A stretch of DNA of 61,966 bases from Spirochaetaceae bacterium (GTDB taxonomy: Bacteria; Spirochaetota; Spirochaetia; Treponematales; Rectinemataceae): the NCBI GenBank assembly GCA_026418115.1, contig JAOABY010000007.1, positions 1 to 61,966 of the forward strand, read 5' to 3'. The notes beneath the pieces are model-generated. The model did no database searches and was not told where the DNA came from. It was given only the letters and a program-made list of their open reading frames with translations. Position 1 is the first letter of the stretch; each line of letters opens with the position of its first letter. This document shows, in pieces, positions 26,082 to 34,391 of this stretch. The position numbers and the translations under genes are program-made.

Positions 26082-27245
26082 TCAAGGCACGGACCCCGGT
26101 TCTATCTCCAGAAAATCCCTTCCGAAATCTCCAAGCCCTTCGCAGCCGGCTTCTCTGACGATCACTGCATCCTCGATCTTGATATGCCCGGCAACAGGAT
26201 GGATGAAATCCGTTTCTATTGACAGCACCATGCCAGCCTCCAGCGGACGCAAGCTGTCTCGCTCCATGACGGGCTGCTCATATGGCACGAGACCGATGCT
26301 GTGCACGACGAATCGAGCATATGGAGCAAATTCTGAAGACAGTGCTGCCTGTTCGCCCGCAGCAACCACTGTGCCGCACGCCACGCCTGACCTGATGATC
26401 CTTCGCACTTTCTGCTGTACCTCGATGCATGCTTCGTACAGTTCGCGAGCCAGCGTAGAGGGAGGCCCCATGGAAGCCATTCTGCAGATGTCCGCAATGT
26501 AATCCCGATCATGTGCGCCAGCATCGATGTGGCATGCCATGCCACGCTTCCATGTCAGGCGGTCTGAAGGAGCGCGTATGCAAGCCGGTCCGGTGCTGAT
26601 GAGGGCGAACAGAAAGGAGAGGTCGCGCATGGCCATTTCCCGGGCCACCATGCGTTCGATCTCTTTTGTGCTGATGCCTTCGGTACATGCAAGAAAGGAT
26701 GCCCTGATGGCTCGTGCGTTCCTGTCGTACGCGGACCTCATGATGGCAAGCTCGGTGCTGCTCTTGATGGCACGAAGTTCGTTCATGAGACCGGTAATGT
26801 CCCTGAATGCTGCGAGCGGCAGTTCCTTTCGCAGCGTGATATACACATCTGCGGGGAGAAAGGGCATTTCCACACCTATCGTTGCCTTTTCGAATCCCTT
26901 CCTGCGCAGTACCTGCACCAGTGCTGCAGCGGCAGGGGCTGTACCTCTTGGGGAATCGTAGATTTCCGGGAACCAGGGGCGCTGATCATAGTCCATCTGC
27001 ATGTATTCATCAGGCCGCCTGATGTAGAACGCCTCCCCAGGCGCCACCGCAGGTATGCCTGCAAAGGAGATGTACTGACTCTCAGCCATTCTCTGGGAAT
27101 TGGCATGAAAGTGGTAATAATACCCTCCGCTTGCATATCGTATGTTGTGCCTGCTGCTCAGAATGGCGATATCCAGGCCCTGTTCAGCCATGAGGCGTTT
27201 GAATCTGGAGAGATCAAATGGCACGGCTTCATCTGGTACAGCCAT
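26082..27245 (-). CDS. M24 family metallohydrolase (Xaa-Pro peptidase/creatinase type)
   Basis: 387 residues. The N-terminal creatinase-type domain ([14 protein letters not shown]) is followed by a pita-bread catalytic domain carrying all five metal ligands: Asp in [10 protein letters not shown], Asp in IADICRM, His in [11 protein letters not shown], Glu in LSIETDF and Glu in KIEDAVIV. Members cleave Xaa-Pro peptides or C-N bonds such as in creatine. In this operon, beside a creatininase-family hydrolase, an amide-type substrate is thinkable but unproven. GGAG precedes the start. Confidence 0.88.
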   Translation of the reverse strand: MAVPDEAVPFDLSRFKRLMAEQGLDIAILSSRHNIRYASGGYYYHFHANSQRMAESQYISFAGIPAVAPGEAFYIRRPDEYMQMDYDQRPWFPEIYDSPRGTAPAAAALVQVLRRKGFEKATIGVEMPFLPADVYITLRKELPLAAFRDITGLMNELRAIKSSTELAIMRSAYDRNARAIRASFLACTEGISTKEIERMVAREMAMRDLSFLFALISTGPACIRAPSDRLTWKRGMACHIDAGAHDRDYIADICRMASMGPPSTLARELYEACIEVQQKVRRIIRSGVACGTVVAAGEQAALSSEFAPYARFVVHSIGLVPYEQPVMERDSLRPLEAGMVLSIETDFIHPVAGHIKIEDAVIVREAGCEGLGDFGRDFLEIEPGSVP

Positions 27246-27303
27246 AGTGCTCCATGCTCCCGGTCAGGATGGTACATCTGCCAAACAGCTCATGCTCACA
27301 GTA

Positions 27304-28335
27304 TCAGTCATTGGTTAGAATGACTTTGACATCCTGTGTCTTTCCGGACGCGAGTTCCTCAAAAATCCGCGGGCCCTCGGAAAGAGGATAGCGTCCGGTG
27401 ATCATCTTTTTCACATCGAGTTTCCCATCGATGATCAGCTGCAGGCCCTCGCGCATTTCGCTGGTGTACATGTAGCTCGCCTGAAGCCTGAGCTCCTTGA
27501 CGACCGCGTGCTTGTACTCGATTTCGAAGGTTGGCGAGGCCATGCCCACCATCAGGATCGTGCCTCCATTGCGGGCAATCTCGATGGCGCGGTTTACGGT
27601 CTGCGGTATGCCTGCGGCATCAAAGACCACATCGACACCGGTATCGTCGGTCATCTTTCTGATGATGCCTTCAACATCGTCGTTCGAATTGATGACATCG
27701 GTTGCCCCGCACTCACGCGCCATCTGGAGCCTGTTCTCCATGACATCGATTGCGATAATCCTGGCGGCGCCGAAAATCCTGAGACACATGACTCCCATCA
27801 ACCCGATCGGTCCGACGCCGAATACCGCCACAGTCTTGCCGTCGAGCCGGCCCGCATGCTTGACGGCACGCAGTGAAATCGACAGCGGTTCGACCAGTGC
27901 ACATTCTTCATAGCTCACCGAATCAGGAAGTGGCATGAGCTTTTCTGCAGGAGCCACGACATATTCTGCCATTGCGCCGTTATAGCTGCCTGCCTTCATG
28001 GTGGTACCTATGATGTAGCGATAGTCGCAGACATTGGTCAGCCCGTCATGGCAGTTTCTGCAGGTGCCGCAGTATAGATTGGTTACTACTCCGACGCGAT
28101 CGCCTGGCTGTATCCCATGCACTCCTTCACCAAGGGCGGCAACCTGCCCGGAAAACTCATGGCCCATGATGAGCGGCGGCTTGCGCATCGCAGACACAGC
28201 CTTGTATCCCGCCAGGTCTGATCCACAGATCGAGACTGCCTTGACGCGTACCAGCACCTGCCCCGGCCCTGGTTGGGGAGTAGGTACTTCTTCATAGCGA
28301 ATATCGTGAGGGCCATAGTATACAAGCGCTTTCAT
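27304..28335 (-). CDS. Zinc-dependent alcohol/polyol dehydrogenase (MDR family)
   Basis: 343 residues from the ATG at 28335 (AAAGGAG upstream). Medium-chain dehydrogenase: catalytic zinc site C in SICGSD and GHE, structural zinc cysteines CGTCRNCHDG then C, and a Rossmann motif GVGPIGLMG near residue 170. It resembles sorbitol, threonine and galactitol-phosphate dehydrogenases. It would oxidise a secondary hydroxyl with NAD(P). Because it lies in the TRAP/AroQ operon it is a candidate for the first oxidation of the imported hydroxy-acid. Confidence 0.92.
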   Translation of the reverse strand: MKALVYYGPHDIRYEEVPTPQPGPGQVLVRVKAVSICGSDLAGYKAVSAMRKPPLIMGHEFSGQVAALGEGVHGIQPGDRVGVVTNLYCGTCRNCHDGLTNVCDYRYIIGTTMKAGSYNGAMAEYVVAPAEKLMPLPDSVSYEECALVEPLSISLRAVKHAGRLDGKTVAVFGVGPIGLMGVMCLRIFGAARIIAIDVMENRLQMARECGATDVINSNDDVEGIIRKMTDDTGVDVVFDAAGIPQTVNRAIEIARNGGTILMVGMASPTFEIEYKHAVVKELRLQASYMYTSEMREGLQLIIDGKLDVKKMITGRYPLSEGPRIFEELASGKTQDVKVILTND

Positions 28336-28367
28336 CGTATTGCTCCTTTCCTGTCGGTCGTGCCTCA

Positions 28368-29174
28368 TCAGTCTGCTCGATAGGGTGTAATGTTATGTGC
28401 AGCAAAGAAATCTATGACGCTGCGGATATCCTGCGCATACTCCCTGAACACCGAGGCTTCGATGGAAATGATTTCCTTGTAGGAGATTTTCTTGAGTGTC
28501 TCAAGAAATGGTGCATAGTCGAAGCCGTCGTCGAGTCGCGGCACTAGTCGTTCGGGGAACACTGTCAGCGGGTTATCGAGATGCACGTGGCGTATGTACA
28601 GTTCATATTCTTCTATGTCGGAGAGCGGCCTCTGCATTTCCACCATGTAGCGGTAATCAATGAAGGTCTTGAGGTTGTGGCGGCCATATTTTCTGATGAA
28701 TGCTACCGCTTCCGGCAGGCTGTTGACGATGTTCGAGAGTTTCCTGCCAAGCGGTTCGATGAGAATCGTGATATTGCGTTGCGCAGCGATATCGAGCAGC
28801 ATGATGAAGAATTCGTCGAACTTTGCACGGGCAGCCTCGATGTCGCCCTCAATTGGAAGACTCCGCGCCTTGCCATTGCCGAACACGATATAGCGAGCCC
28901 CCATCTCTGCCGCACGATCGCATGCTCTCTCCAGATAGCTGCGATAGAACCCGAGATCGAATGAAGGATCAGCGATGCGCGAATCGAGTGGTATGGGGTT
29001 GTCGAATACGTCTGCCGGTATGCCAGAGTCCCTCAGTCGCTTTCTGGCCGCCCTGTACTCAGCCTCATCGAATCCCATCAGCTCTCGTATATGGAGTTCT
29101 GCGCAATCAAAACCGGCTTCGGCGATGGCATCCAGATCCTTGATATAGCCGAAACAGCCAAGACGCATGTGCAT
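28368..29174 (-). CDS. TIM-barrel sugar isomerase/epimerase or dehydratase
   Basis: 268 residues, AP-endonuclease-2/xylose isomerase-like barrel. Four metal ligands fit the family: E140 (ILIEPLG), D173 (FIDYRYM), H198 (RHVHLDNP) and E239 (ISIEAS). The family includes sugar epimerases, inosose dehydratases and 3-dehydroshikimate dehydratases, and the exact reaction cannot be told from sequence alone. GGAGG lies 8 nt upstream. It follows dctM by 12 nt. A degenerate copy ends the operon at 24353. Confidence 0.88.
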   Translation of the reverse strand: MHMRLGCFGYIKDLDAIAEAGFDCAELHIRELMGFDEAEYRAARKRLRDSGIPADVFDNPIPLDSRIADPSFDLGFYRSYLERACDRAAEMGARYIVFGNGKARSLPIEGDIEAARAKFDEFFIMLLDIAAQRNITILIEPLGRKLSNIVNSLPEAVAFIRKYGRHNLKTFIDYRYMVEMQRPLSDIEEYELYIRHVHLDNPLTVFPERLVPRLDDGFDYAPFLETLKKISYKEIISIEASVFREYAQDIRSVIDFFAAHNITPYRAD

Positions 29175-29186
29175 TGCAGCTACCTC

Positions 29187-30467
29187 CTACCTTACGTAGC
29201 CAAAAATCCGTGGCAGGAACATCGACAGTGGCTCGATATACGTCACAAGGAAGAGCACTACGATTTCCGCGAGCAGGAAGGGGAGCGTAGCCTTCGTGAC
29301 CTTTTCGATCGGCAGCTTCGTTATGGTACACACCACATAGAGGCAGAGCCCCACGGGTGGTGTAATCAGGCCGATCATCAGGTTGAGCACGACAATGGCC
29401 CCCAGGTGGATGGGGCTGATGCCGAAGGGCCGTACGATGCTCAACAGCAGCGGCACGGTGATGATGATCGCTGATGAGCCCTCCATGAACGTCCCGATGA
29501 TGAGCAGCACGATGTTGATTGCAAGCAGCAGTGAGAATTTATTGGTAAAAACCTGCCCCGCGAGCAGCGCAAGCTTCTGGGGTATCTGTTCCGTGACCAG
29601 CATCCAGTTGAACACGTTGGAGCACGCGATGATGAGAAAGACCGTGCCGGTGGTCTTTGCTGTGGCAATGAAGGATTCCTTCAGCATTTTGAAGGTAAGG
29701 TTCTTATAGACGAGAAAACCTATGATGAGCGCATAGACCACTGCTGCTCCTGAGGCCTCGGTTGCAGTAAAGACGCCGGATAGAATGCCACCCAGGATGA
29801 TAATGGGCATTAACAGAGGCACAATACCATTCACAAGCGCCACACCTATCTCCTTCAGTGTCGGCCAGCGTGGCGTCCTTGGGTATTTTCTTTTTATAGA
29901 AATAATTGCATTGACCACCATCAACGAGAGGCCAAGCAGTATTCCGGGGATCGCTCCTGCAAGAAAGAGCGCGGCTACCGAGGTCGAACTCACCAGCGAA
30001 TAGATCACGAACGGGATGCTGGGAGGAATGATCGGGCCAACGACTGATGAAGAACAGGTGACCGCTGCACTGAAATCATCGTCAAAGCCCTGTTCGACCA
30101 TGGCAGGGATAAGCATGGTGCCAAATGCCGAGGTATCTGCTACCGCTGAGCCGGAAATACCTGCAAAGAACATCGAGGCGACGATATTGACGTGCCCAAG
30201 CCCCCCTCTGAGCCTGCCCACCATGACGGTCGCAAGGTCGACAAGGCGCTTCGTGATGCCGCTTCTCGCCATGAGGTCACCGGCAAGAATGAAAAACGGA
30301 ATCGCCATGAAAGGGAACGAGTCCACGCCGGTAAACATGCGCTGGGCGATCAGTCCTATGGTAATTCCCTTGGAAAGCAGGAATATGAGTGCGGAAGTTC
30401 CGAGACAGAATGCAATCGGCACACCGGCGATGAGAAATATCAGAAATGCAATGATTGCGAATACCAT
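29187..30467 (-). CDS. dctM: TRAP transporter large permease (DctM)
   Basis: 426 residues with about twelve membrane helices and the DctM blocks FAGISGSAVADTSAFGTMLIPAM (start of the second repeat near residue 95), GPIIPPSIPFVIY near 145, and LGAIVVLNLMIGLITPPVGLCLY near 365. It is the sodium-driven channel for the DctP ligand. AGGAG precedes the start, 14 nt after dctQ. Confidence 0.95.
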   Translation of the reverse strand: MVFAIIAFLIFLIAGVPIAFCLGTSALIFLLSKGITIGLIAQRMFTGVDSFPFMAIPFFILAGDLMARSGITKRLVDLATVMVGRLRGGLGHVNIVASMFFAGISGSAVADTSAFGTMLIPAMVEQGFDDDFSAAVTCSSSVVGPIIPPSIPFVIYSLVSSTSVAALFLAGAIPGILLGLSLMVVNAIISIKRKYPRTPRWPTLKEIGVALVNGIVPLLMPIIILGGILSGVFTATEASGAAVVYALIIGFLVYKNLTFKMLKESFIATAKTTGTVFLIIACSNVFNWMLVTEQIPQKLALLAGQVFTNKFSLLLAINIVLLIIGTFMEGSSAIIITVPLLLSIVRPFGISPIHLGAIVVLNLMIGLITPPVGLCLYVVCTITKLPIEKVTKATLPFLLAEIVVLFLVTYIEPLSMFLPRIFGYVR

Positions 30468-30481
30468 GCTCTACTCCTGTA

Positions 30482-30970
30482 TCAATCCACCGGTTGCTGC
30501 ATGCCCCGGATGATATGTATAAGTTCTTCCAAAGCCATGAGGAACGATCCTGTGGTCACTGAAAAGTAGGGAATAACCATGGGGATTTCCATGGCACTCG
30601 ATCTCTGTATGGACAGAGTGCTCAGATGTTTGAAGGAATTGACAAGTATGATGACGAGAAATACTTCCACAATGAGTCTGGTCGCAAGAACCACCCATTT
30701 CCGTATCTTTACTGGAATGGCTGATACGACAGCGGTCAGACCAATGTGCTCATCGCTCTTCATTGCGAGAGATGCACCGAGATACCCCATCCAGATCATG
30801 AGGTAGCGCCCCAGTTCTTCTGCCCAGGGGAAGGAATGATTCAGCACATAGCGACCGAAAACCGCGACAGCGATGTTTGCGACCATCACGCCGAGAATGA
30901 TCGTGATGGCCCATTCGACCGCTTTTTCCATGATCGACAGGATGTTCGTTTTCAACGATTTGCTGCCCAT
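30482..30970 (-). CDS. dctQ: TRAP transporter small permease (DctQ)
   Basis: 162 residues from the ATG at 30970 (AAGGTGG about 10 nt upstream). Four helices with the DctQ signature FGRYVLNHSFPWAEELGRYLMIWMGYLGAS in the second helix region and then a basic loop. It forms the membrane complex with DctM. A later Met (residue 14) is another possible start. Confidence 0.92.
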   Translation of the reverse strand: MGSKSLKTNILSIMEKAVEWAITIILGVMVANIAVAVFGRYVLNHSFPWAEELGRYLMIWMGYLGASLAMKSDEHIGLTAVVSAIPVKIRKWVVLATRLIVEVFLVIILVNSFKHLSTLSIQRSSAMEIPMVIPYFSVTTGSFLMALEELIHIIRGMQQPVD

Positions 30971-31001
30971 CGCTGCGTTACCACCTTTTCCGCCATAGTT
31001 G

Positions 31002-31064
31002 TGCCGCTCAGTCAGCGGCAGAAACGAGGGGGAGGGCTCCCTTCTCGGGGAAGCCACTCCCCTC
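31002..31064 (-). promoter_or_regulatory. Two stem-loops between dctP and dctQ
   Basis: TGCCGCT (31002-31008) pairs with AGCGGCA (31014-31020) over 7 bp with a 5-nt loop. GAGGGG (31026-31031) pairs with CCCCTC (31059-31064) with an inner AGGG/CCCT fold. Both lie in the 106-nt gap after the binding-protein gene, as in the other three transport operons. Confidence 0.6.
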
Positions 31065-31076
31065 TTGATTGTACGC

Positions 31077-32111
31077 TTACTTCAGACCTTCTTTGGCTTT
31101 CTGCTGCGCGACCGCATCACTGACGGCCTTCAGAAGTTCATCGATGAGTTTCGGATCGACTCTTGTCTTCAGGTAGTCGATGACCGGCGGCTGCATTGCC
31201 TTGCGGAACTGCTCCATCTCCGCCTCGGACGGCGAATAGATCTGCACCTTTGCAGCGGCGAGCTGGTCAAGACCAGCTGCGTTGAGGTAGTTCATGACGC
31301 CGCGGGAGACGGTGCTGCTGATCTGTGCGCTGTCGAGGATGATGTACTGCAGGTCAGCAGGCAGACTTCTGAAGAACTTCTCGTTGATGATGAACCAGTC
31401 GACTCCGTATACGTGCCCATCCAGGGTCATGTATTTCTGCACTTCGTAGAGTTTCCCTGAAAGGATGGAACCGACCGGGTTCTCCTGACCATCAACGACG
31501 CCGGTCTGCAGGGCGGTGTAGGTCTCGGTCCATGCGATCGGGGTGGGGTTGGCGCCAACTGCCTTGAGCATATTGACGTAAACCGGCGTTTCCATGACGC
31601 GGATCTTCAATCCCTTCAGATCAGCGGGCGATTTGATTGGACGCACGTTGTTGGTGAAGTGCCTGAAGCCTACCTCGGCAAATGCCAGACAGCGCATACC
31701 AGTCTGCTGGAGGAACATTTCACGCAGCTTGTCACCGAAAGGTCCATCCATCACTTCCCAGGCGATCTTGCTTGAGGGGAACAGATACGGAATGTCGGTG
31801 ATGCCCGCAGGCGGGAAGAAGCTTGAAAGTACGCCAGAAGCAATACCTGCTTCGACGGTACCTGCTCTGATGCCCTCGACGTACTCTCGTTCGGCACCAA
31901 GCGCGCCAGCTCCGTAGACTGTTACCTTGATGCGCCCGCCGGAACGCGAGTTGACAAGTGCAGCAAAGGTGAGCGCCTGCGCCTGCTTGCGTGAAACGGT
32001 CGGATCGGTGGAATCCGCATGTGCCAGTTTGAGCTCGATTACTTTTGCCTGACCGAAAACGGTCGCGACGGAAAGTACGAGTACCAGGAATACGATTCCC
32101 AGTTTTTTCAT
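31077..32111 (-). CDS. dctP: TRAP transporter solute-binding protein (DctP)
   Basis: 344 residues: signal peptide to about residue 21 (ATVFGQA), then a DctP fold with the conserved Arg region LKGLKIRVMETPVY near 170, followed by ALQTGVVDGQENPVG near 210, where the carboxylate is bound. It delivers an organic acid to DctQM. AAGGAGG precedes the start. The family binds many C4 and sugar acids, and the ligand here is unknown. Confidence 0.95.
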   Translation of the reverse strand: MKKLGIVFLVLVLSVATVFGQAKVIELKLAHADSTDPTVSRKQAQALTFAALVNSRSGGRIKVTVYGAGALGAEREYVEGIRAGTVEAGIASGVLSSFFPPAGITDIPYLFPSSKIAWEVMDGPFGDKLREMFLQQTGMRCLAFAEVGFRHFTNNVRPIKSPADLKGLKIRVMETPVYVNMLKAVGANPTPIAWTETYTALQTGVVDGQENPVGSILSGKLYEVQKYMTLDGHVYGVDWFIINEKFFRSLPADLQYIILDSAQISSTVSRGVMNYLNAAGLDQLAAAKVQIYSPSEAEMEQFRKAMQPPVIDYLKTRVDPKLIDELLKAVSDAVAQQKAKEGLK

Positions 32112-32146
32112 ACCACTGCCTCCTTCAAAATACCTTCATATACATT

Positions 32147-32168
32147 ATGCTGCCTTTGCAGGCAGCAT
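32147..32168 (-). promoter_or_regulatory. Stem-loop upstream of dctP
   Basis: Perfect 8-bp arms ATGCTGCC (32147-32154) and GGCAGCAT (32161-32168) with a 6-nt loop, between the creatininase-like gene and dctP. It could end the upstream message partly or shield the dctP message 5' end. Confidence 0.55.
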
Positions 32169-32178
32169 GGGTTCTGGA

Positions 32179-33141
32179 TCAGCTCGGCCACGCAATGGTG
32201 TAGATATGCTTGCCTCCATTGAGTGGTCCCTTGAGCAGCGCTTCGATTTCTTCCTCACTGCGCTGCGACATCAGTTTTGCTTCGGGCAGCACGCCCACGG
32301 GGAAGCGCGCGAGAATATCGTCGTGCAGCTTCACAAGATAGTTGAGTACATTCTCGATTGCCTTGCGCGCCTTGGATGCGTCCGCAAGCGTCGCCTTGCC
32401 AAGCACTCCTTCGGGGAAGGTCACACACTCGATGCCGGTTCCGCCAATGATGCAGTGGCCGGGGATGGGGTTCCCGTAGATGTCTCCGCCTCGATCCACA
32501 TGTCCCGGAGGGAGGAATCCCTTGAGTGTGGTGTCTTCCGCATGCTCCGGCTGGCAAAGCTCGGGGAACAGCGCCATGGAAATTGAGGTTTCCGCTTCGT
32601 CTGCATGCTGGAAGGGCGTCTCGAATGGACCGCCATGTGCCTTGTCCATGAGATCTTTTCCCATCACACGGGGCAGATCAACAAAGATGACGACTGCAGG
32701 CACCTGATATTTCTTGCCCCATTCCTGGATTGCCGAGGGCAGGGCGTATTCCTGGCCATGCATGCTGATGAAAATCATCTTGCGGAAACCGGTATTCCAG
32801 AAGCCGGAAATCATGGCCCTGATATGGTCGCAGAACACATTGTCGGGAAGCGGCACCGTGCCAGGCTGGCCAATGTGATGGAATGGATGTGAGCCATACC
32901 ACATGGGCATGGCAACGGTACAACCGGTTTTCTGTGCAACCAGCTCGGCTATCCTTGTGACGATGAAGGTGTCCTCACCATAAGGACCTGCCTTACCATG
33001 ATTCTCGGTTGACCCGATGGGAATGATGATGATGTCGTTCTGCTTCAGACGCTCCTCGACATCATACTTGGTCATGGTCTGGAAATAGATTCTGGAAGGT
33101 TTGTCCATTTGCCCTTCCTGCGGGAAGTTCCATTCCGACAT
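32179..33141 (-). CDS. Creatininase-family metal-dependent amidohydrolase
   Basis: 320 residues from the ATG at 33141 (AAGGAG upstream). Creatininase fold: the family metal block IPIGSTENHGKAGPYGED near residue 45, HGQEYALPS (where HGGN is usual), and HADEAETS near 185. Relatives hydrolyse creatinine or formamide groups of pterin precursors. The function within this operon is open; with the M24 protein it hints at an amide or lactam in the substrate. Confidence 0.85.
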   Translation of the reverse strand: MSEWNFPQEGQMDKPSRIYFQTMTKYDVEERLKQNDIIIIPIGSTENHGKAGPYGEDTFIVTRIAELVAQKTGCTVAMPMWYGSHPFHHIGQPGTVPLPDNVFCDHIRAMISGFWNTGFRKMIFISMHGQEYALPSAIQEWGKKYQVPAVVIFVDLPRVMGKDLMDKAHGGPFETPFQHADEAETSISMALFPELCQPEHAEDTTLKGFLPPGHVDRGGDIYGNPIPGHCIIGGTGIECVTFPEGVLGKATLADASKARKAIENVLNYLVKLHDDILARFPVGVLPEAKLMSQRSEEEIEALLKGPLNGGKHIYTIAWPS

Positions 33142-33181
33142 ATATGCTCCTTGTTGCATGTTCATTGTCTTCAGCCGGGCC

Positions 33182-33547
33182 TCATGACTGGAGCCGGTGG
33201 CTCTTGAGCTGAGGCGCATACACCCACACGAATTTCAGCTTGGTGGTACCCGTGTTGACGATCTTGTGCCTGCCGCCCGGTGGGTTGTAGACACAGATGC
33301 CTGGGTGCACATCGATCTCCTGATCCTCGGTAATGAATTTGCCGGTACCTTCCAGGAACAGCATGACTTCCTCTTCGGTCTCATGCATGTGTTCAGGTAC
33401 CATTGACCCTGGCTCGGTTTCGTTGACACCGAGGGCAAGATTCTGGGCCCCGACTGTCCTTTCTGAAATAAGGATCCAGGACGCGCGCGGGGGATCCCTT
33501 CTTTCAGGAACCACTGTGTTGATATCGACGACTTTCAGTCCTCCCAT
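33182..33547 (-). CDS. Cupin-domain protein
   Basis: 121 residues, single cupin_2 domain: PEHMHETEEEVMLFLEGTG (metal-binding His/His/Glu motif) and a second His in PPGGRHKIVNTG. Such small cupins isomerise sugars, bind small acids or cleave C-C bonds. It has a strong GGAAGGAG site and sits 40 nt upstream of the creatininase-like gene. Confidence 0.85.
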   Translation of the reverse strand: MGGLKVVDINTVVPERRDPPRASWILISERTVGAQNLALGVNETEPGSMVPEHMHETEEEVMLFLEGTGKFITEDQEIDVHPGICVYNPPGGRHKIVNTGTTKLKFVWVYAPQLKSHRLQS

Positions 33548-33571
33548 CGTTCACTCCTTCCAATCTTGATA

Positions 33572-33610
33572 AGGAGGCGGACAGCTCGCGCAGGCGCCTG
33601 GCAGCCTCCT
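33572..33610 (-). promoter_or_regulatory. Stem-loop between SDR and cupin genes
   Basis: AGGAGGC (33572-33578) pairs with GCCTCCT (33604-33610), with a small inner AGGCGCCT palindrome. It lies in the longest spacer (87 nt) of the front half of the operon, a likely mRNA processing or attenuation site. Confidence 0.5.
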
Positions 33611-33634
33611 GTTCATTTTTCATCCTGCGCCTTT

Positions 33635-34381
33635 TCAGGCCATGAAAATGCCACCATTCACGTCGAGCGTGACGCCGGTGATCCAGTCCGATCTGGACGA
33701 TGCAAGGAAGATCACCGCATCAGCCACATCTTCCGGCATGCCGTGTTTGGGTACCGCTCTGCCCGCAATCCAGGATTCGAATACTTCCTTTGGATACTGG
33801 CCGGTCTGCTCGGTGTAGATCGTTCCCGGGCAGATCGAATTGACATAGATGTTGTTCGGTCCCAGCTCCTTTGCGAGGCACTTGGTCATGGCGATGATGC
33901 CACCCTTGGATGCCGCATAGTTGACGCCGACTCCCGGCCTTCCCGTCCGCCCGCCCAGCGAGGCGATGTTGACGATTTTTCCGTACTGCTGCTTCTTCAT
34001 GACAGGCGCAACTTCCCTGCAGCAGAGGAAAGGTCCGGTCAGATTCACCTTGATCACAAGATCCCACAGCTCGAGCGTGGTCTCTTCGAGGGGTTTGTGG
34101 CGCGAAATACCGGCATTATTCACCAGGACATCGATACGGCCGAAATGATCGACCGTCGTCTGTACCGCAGCCCGAACCTCATCTTCGCGGGTAACATCGA
34201 CTTTGACGGGCAGCGCACGCGCATCCGCAACGCCGAGCTCCCTGGAAAGCTTTTCTATTGATTCAGCGTTCATGTCCCAGAGCGCGACGCCGGCACCTTC
34301 CTGTGCACATCTTCTAGCAATTGCCAAACCCAGGCCGTTCCCCGCCCCCGTCACGATCACCACTTTTCCTTCAAGTTCCAT
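33635..34381 (-). CDS. Short-chain dehydrogenase/reductase (FabG-like)
   Basis: 248 residues from the ATG at 34381 (GAGGGGG upstream). NAD(P) motif TGAGNGLG at 11-18, NNAG at 88-91, catalytic S141, Y155 and K159 (YAASK). The C-terminus ends GVTLDVNGGIFMA as in classical SDRs. It would interconvert a hydroxyl and a keto group of an operon intermediate. Ten nt after aor. Confidence 0.93.
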   Translation of the reverse strand: MELEGKVVIVTGAGNGLGLAIARRCAQEGAGVALWDMNAESIEKLSRELGVADARALPVKVDVTREDEVRAAVQTTVDHFGRIDVLVNNAGISRHKPLEETTLELWDLVIKVNLTGPFLCCREVAPVMKKQQYGKIVNIASLGGRTGRPGVGVNYAASKGGIIAMTKCLAKELGPNNIYVNSICPGTIYTEQTGQYPKEVFESWIAGRAVPKHGMPEDVADAVIFLASSRSDWITGVTLDVNGGIFMA

Positions 34382-34391
34382 GCCGTCCCCC